Shown here: positions 61,071 to 64,000 of the stretch, in pieces
How the letters are laid out: every line of letters starts with the position of its first letter
Numbering within the stretch: position 1 is the first letter of the stretch
Assembly (NCBI RefSeq): GCF_042650605.1
Contig: NZ_JBHSBN010000007.1
Coordinates: 124,001 to 188,000 of the forward strand
Origin: Micromonospora_J zhanjiangensis
GTDB taxonomy: Bacteria > Actinomycetota > Actinomycetes > Mycobacteriales > Micromonosporaceae
DNA: 64,000 nt
Direction of reading: 5' to 3'
The notes under the pieces: model-generated
The model's database searches: none
The model's input: the letters and a program-made list of their open reading frames with translations, nothing else
Told to the model about the DNA's origin: nothing
Position numbers and translations under genes: made by a program

Positions 61071-62105
61071 ATGTTCGCTGCCGGCGGTCTGGGCGTCCGG
61101 GTGGCCGTGCTGGGCACCGGCCTGATCGGTGGGTCGATCCTGCTCCGGCTGCGGGAGGCCGGCCTGGACGCGCGCGGCTGGGACCCGGACCCGCAGACCC
61201 GCCGGCACGGCCGGGACCGCGGGGTGCCGTTCGCCGACACCCCCGCCGACGCGGTACGCGACCGGGACGTCGTCTTCCTCTGCGGTCCGCTGCGGACCCT
61301 GCCGGACACCCTGGCCGAGGTGGCCGGCGTCGTCGGCGACGACTGCGTCCTGACCGACGTGGGCAGCACCAAGTCCGCCGTGGCGGAGGCCGCCGCCCGG
61401 TTCGGGCTGACCCACCGGTTCGTACCCGGCCATCCGATGGCCGGCACCGAACGGGCCGGCCTGACCTCGGCCGTGGCGGGACTGTTCCAGGACGCGGCCT
61501 GGGTGCTCTGCCCCGCGCCGGACGGGGAGCTGACCCGGTTCCGGGCGCTGGCCGGTCTGCTCGCCGACGTCTTCGCGGCGCGGGTCGTGCCGCTGTCCGT
61601 CCCCGTGCACGACGCGGTGGTGGCGCTGTCGTCGCACATCCCGCACCTGTTGGCCGGCGCGCTGGCCGGCGGTACGGCCCGGGCACCGTCGCGCCCGGCG
61701 GTGGTCGGCCTGGCCGCCGGCAGCTTCCGGGACGGCACCCGGGTGGCCGGTGCGCCCAGCCGGCGTACCGCCGACATGCTGATCGCGAACCGCGACTTCG
61801 TACTGCGCGAACTCGGCCTGGTCGAGAATTTCCTCGCCGACCTGACGGCGGCACTGCGGACCGGCGACGCGGCCGCGTTGGCCGGTCACCTCGGCGAGGC
61901 CCGCGCGCTGCGACAGGAGCTGTTCCGCCCGGCCGCCGCCCGCTCCGACCACGATTTCCCGGCGGCGGGATCCACCGCCGAGTTGGATTTCCTGCTGCGG
62001 TTGGGCGGCCAAGGCGGCTGGATCGAGCGGATCACGACGGACGGCCCGACCGCCCGCTACACCGTGCGCCGGCCCGATCCCGACCCGCCCGACGACGACG
62101 CCTGA
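61071..62105 (+). CDS. tyrA: Prephenate dehydrogenase
   Basis: 344 residues from ATG 61071, behind GGGAGGA. NAD-binding VAVLGTGLIGGSILLRLRE, then VFLCGPLRTLPDTL, TDVGSTKSAV, and the catalytic His region FVPGHPMAGTERAG, all typical of TyrA. SSHIPHLLAGALA begins the C-terminal helical dimerisation domain. It makes 4-hydroxyphenylpyruvate for tyrosine. A C-terminal extension of about 60 residues (ERITTDGPTARYTV) is present but no ACT domain. Confidence 0.94.
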   Translation: MFAAGGLGVRVAVLGTGLIGGSILLRLREAGLDARGWDPDPQTRRHGRDRGVPFADTPADAVRDRDVVFLCGPLRTLPDTLAEVAGVVGDDCVLTDVGSTKSAVAEAAARFGLTHRFVPGHPMAGTERAGLTSAVAGLFQDAAWVLCPAPDGELTRFRALAGLLADVFAARVVPLSVPVHDAVVALSSHIPHLLAGALAGGTARAPSRPAVVGLAAGSFRDGTRVAGAPSRRTADMLIANRDFVLRELGLVENFLADLTAALRTGDAAALAGHLGEARALRQELFRPAAARSDHDFPAAGSTAELDFLLRLGGQGGWIERITTDGPTARYTVRRPDPDPPDDDA

Positions 62106-62123
62106 ACCACCCGGTCCCGGTCG

Positions 62124-62278
62124 GTGCCCGCACGGTCCGCGCTGCGGCGGGTCGGTGCCGGTCGGCATGCAACGAACCGGGCCGTGCCCGCACGGTCCGC
62201 GCTGCGGCGGGTCGGGCCGGTCGGCACGAGACGGGCCGGCCGGCCGAGCCCGCACGGTTCGCGCGTTGGGCGGGGTGG
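62124..62278. repeat. About 60-bp tandem repeat upstream of the SIMPL gene
   Basis: GTGCCCGCACGGTCCGCGCT and the following GCGGCGGGTCGG occur at 62124-62155 and again at 62184-62215, each followed by GCCGGTCGGCA. A diverged third copy lies near 62249-62278. Confidence 0.75.
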
Positions 62279-62290
62279 GCGGGCGGTCGT

Positions 62291-62296
62291 TAGGGT
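62291..62296 (+). promoter_or_regulatory. Leaderless -10 box TAGGGT
   Basis: TAGGGT, seven bases, then ATG 62304. Confidence 0.55.
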
Positions 62297-62303
62297 GAGG
62301 ACC

Positions 62304-62969
62304 ATGGCCGACCAACCGATCGTCAGGGTCCGCGGTGAGGCGTTCCGCGAGGTGCCGCCGGAGATCGCCCGGTTCTCGGTGACCGTGCAGGCCCGCGACG
62401 CCGACCGACAGTCCACCCTGGCCCGGCTGGCCGAGCGGGCCGACGCGGTGCGTGCGGTGGTCGACACGTACGGTCCGGCGATCGACCGGCGGGAGTCCGG
62501 TGACCTGCGGGTGTCGCCCGAGCTGAAGCGCTCCGGTGAGCGGATCAAGGCGTACCACGGGAGCGTGTCGACGACCGTGACGGTGACCGATTTCACGGTG
62601 CTCGGCGAACTGATGCTGCGGCTGGCCGACCAGGACCAGGCCACCGTCGCCGGACCGTGGTGGTCGCTGCGCCCGGACAGCCCGGCGCACCGGGAGGCCC
62701 GCCGGGCCGCCATCGCCGACGCGATCGACCGGGCCCGGGAGTACGCCGACGCGCTCGGCGCCCGGGTCACCGGTCTGCTGGAGCTGGCCGACACCGGCAT
62801 GAGCAACCCCCAGCCGATGATGGTCCGGGCGGCGTACGCGGGCGGAGCGGCCGGCGGCGCGCCGCCGAGCCTCGATCTCGATCCCCAGGTGCAGACGGTG
62901 CAGGCGGGCGTCGAGGCGCGGTTCGCGATCAGCGAGCCGACCGCGGTGGTGGCCCCGACGGAGCACTGA
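62304..62969 (+). CDS. SIMPL (DUF541) domain protein
   Basis: 221 residues from ATG 62304, set by the TAGGGT box. The SIMPL fold is covered: IVRVRGEAFREVPPEIARFSVTVQARDADRQSTLARL, RIKAYHGSVSTTVTVTDFTVLGEL and EARRAAIADAIDRAREYADALGA. No signal peptide is visible, unlike many periplasmic SIMPL proteins. Function unknown. The next gene begins nine bases after its stop. Confidence 0.85.
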   Translation: MADQPIVRVRGEAFREVPPEIARFSVTVQARDADRQSTLARLAERADAVRAVVDTYGPAIDRRESGDLRVSPELKRSGERIKAYHGSVSTTVTVTDFTVLGELMLRLADQDQATVAGPWWSLRPDSPAHREARRAAIADAIDRAREYADALGARVTGLLELADTGMSNPQPMMVRAAYAGGAAGGAPPSLDLDPQVQTVQAGVEARFAISEPTAVVAPTEH

Positions 62970-62978
62970 CCGCCGTCC

Positions 62979-63764
62979 GTGAGCAGACTCGCCGAACCAC
63001 TGACGTTCGACCAACTCGTCGCCCGGGCCCGCACCCTGTTCGGCTCCGCTTCCTCGGCTGCCGGTGGCGCGGTCTCGGCGGCCGGTGGCGCTTCCGCGGC
63101 GGCCGGTGGCGCGGTTTCGGTGGCCGGCTCCGCCGACGCGGCGGCCGGTGGCCGGCGCTCGGCGGCCGGGGCCGCGGGTGGGCGGCGGCTGCTCGGCATC
63201 ACCGGAGCGCCCGGGGCGGGCAAGTCGACGCTGGCCGCACGCCTGGTGGCCGCGCTCGGTGACGCGGCGGCGCTGGTGCCGATGGACGGTTTCCACCTCG
63301 CCGAGGCGGAACTGCACCGGCTCGGCCGGCACGAGCGCAAGGGCGCCGTCGACACGTTCGACGGGGACGGGTTCGTCGCGTTGGTCCACCGGCTGCGTAC
63401 CCCAGGAGCGGCCACCGTCTACGCGCCGCATTTCCGGCGGGAGATCGAGGAACCCGTCGCGGGTGCGATCCCGGTCCCGCCGTCGGTCCGGCTGGTGGTG
63501 GCCGAGGGCAATTACCTGCTCGTTCCCGACGGTCCGTGGGCCGCCCTGCGGGGGCTGCTCGACGAGGTGTGGTTCCTCGACCTCGACCGGGAGGAACGGC
63601 TGCGCCGGCTCACCGACCGGCACGTCCGGTTCGGTCGGGACCCGGGGACGGCCTCGACCCGGGCGCGGGTCGTCGACGAGGCCAACGCCCGCCTGATCGC
63701 GGCCACGGCGCCCCGGGCCGACCTGGTCTTCCGCCTGGTCGAGGATCCCGGCTCGCCGAGCTGA
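62979..63764 (+). CDS. P-loop nucleoside/nucleotide kinase family protein with repeat insertion
   Basis: 261 residues from GTG 62979. The P-loop is LLGITGAPGAGKSTLAARL, followed by VPMDGFHLAEAELHRLGR, KGAVDTFDGDGFVALV and VVAEGNYLLVPDGPW, as in uridine kinase / phosphoribulokinase-like proteins (YggC/FrcK group). Between a short N-terminal helix (LTFDQLVARARTLFG) and the P-loop lie six heptapeptide repeats based on AAGGAVS. The substrate is unknown. Confidence 0.87.
   Translation: MSRLAEPLTFDQLVARARTLFGSASSAAGGAVSAAGGASAAAGGAVSVAGSADAAAGGRRSAAGAAGGRRLLGITGAPGAGKSTLAARLVAALGDAAALVPMDGFHLAEAELHRLGRHERKGAVDTFDGDGFVALVHRLRTPGAATVYAPHFRREIEEPVAGAIPVPPSVRLVVAEGNYLLVPDGPWAALRGLLDEVWFLDLDREERLRRLTDRHVRFGRDPGTASTRARVVDEANARLIAATAPRADLVFRLVEDPGSPS
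63057..63182. repeat. 21-bp tandem repeat x6 within the kinase gene
   Basis: Six in-frame 21-bp units (63057-63182) encode heptapeptides AAGGAVS, AAGGASA, AAGGAVS, VAGSADA, AAGGRRS and AAGAAGG. Confidence 0.85.
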
Positions 63765-63786
63765 CCGGCGTCCCCGGACCCGGGCG

Positions 63787-63908
63787 GATGTCGTCTCGCA
63801 TCAGCCGATGTCGGTTCGCATCAACCGATCTCGGATCGCGTCCCAATCGACGACGGCTCGCACCACAGGCGACGCCGGCTCGCGTCCCCAGCGATGGTGG
63901 CTGGCATC
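63787..63908. repeat. Array of six 16-bp imperfect palindromes
   Basis: Units start at 63787, 63807, 63827, 63849, 63871 and 63893 (spacing 20, 20, 22, 22, 22). They resemble GATGTCGGTTCGCATC. Most can pair end to end, for example GATG with CATC or GACG with CGTC. Confidence 0.75.
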
Positions 63909-63948
63909 CGGCGCGGGCAGGGCCGCCCGCGTACGACGGCGACGCGCT

Positions 63949-64000
63949 CCCAGCACGCCTGTGCCCGCGCCCAGCACGGCTGTGCCCGCGCCCAGCACGC
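63949..64000. repeat. 21-bp repeat, about 2.5 copies, cut by window end
   Basis: CCCAGCACG-C/G-CTGTGCCCGCG at 63949-63969 and 63970-63990, with a partial third to 64000. Confidence 0.7.

Noticed and set aside
63787..63908. CRISPR array
   Set aside because: Units are 16 bp with 4-6 base spacers, so no spacer-length DNA is present, and no cas genes are nearby.
63801..63998. 65-codon minus-strand frame over the palindrome array
   Set aside because: Its sequence is produced by non-triplet repeats and has no protein-like features.

Overview
This is a high-GC actinobacterial chromosome segment. The best fit is Micromonosporaceae (Micromonospora or a close relative). Reasons: very GC-rich codon use with many GTG starts; a mycothiol deacetylase (mshB); a Mycobacterium Sdh1-type succinate dehydrogenase with one fused membrane anchor; a PIN-PhoH protein; two Uma2-family proteins; and many genes whose start codon lies 6-8 bases after a TANNNT -10 box, the usual actinobacterial leaderless arrangement.

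Layout. 1-17.8 kb is mostly housekeeping: PhoH-type RNA helicase (cut by the window start), a secreted lysozyme-like enzyme behind a strong CRP-like site, a rhomboid protease, ferredoxin-NADP reductase, the glpX-DMT permease pair, xseA-xseB, ispH, several lipoproteins, a 1096-residue secreted subtilisin, rmuC and membrane proteins of unknown role. 17.8-26.4 kb, on the minus strand, holds valS, a two-gene heterodimeric ABC exporter, and a DNA alkylation-repair pair (Ada-AlkA fusion plus Ogt). 26.5-29.3 kb is the most unusual part: ychF is followed by a HigBA-like toxin-antitoxin pair, then a 283-bp near-identical copy of the ychF 3' region, then a VapBC-like pair. 29.5-35 kb continues as accessory DNA: a duplicated Cys/His-module protein opposite a short GntR regulator, a Uma2 protein, two acetyltransferases, a GAF-SpoIIE phosphatase, an orphan small ORF and a methyltransferase.

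35.4-47.2 kb carries an LtaS-like sulfatase, peptidase E, a PH-domain protein, a Nudix hydrolase, sdhCAB with a long His-containing tail on SdhB, tldD-tldE and a second Uma2 protein. 47.6-53.7 kb is a complete oligopeptide ABC importer in the order D-F-C-B-A. 53.8-63.8 kb holds an S9 peptidase opposite mshB, small membrane proteins, an Rv0428c-like acetyltransferase, ferredoxin fdxA, an aminotransferase of the DapC type, prephenate dehydrogenase, a SIMPL protein and a P-loop kinase containing a 21-bp repeat tract. The last 240 bases hold a regular array of six short imperfect palindromes.

The clearest candidates for something undescribed are the ychF duplication with stacked toxin-antitoxin modules, the palindrome array at the right end, and the Cys/His-module protein with its palindromic control region. 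No CRISPR array, tRNA, rRNA, transposase or integrase was seen. All family calls come from reading motifs by eye; no database search was run.
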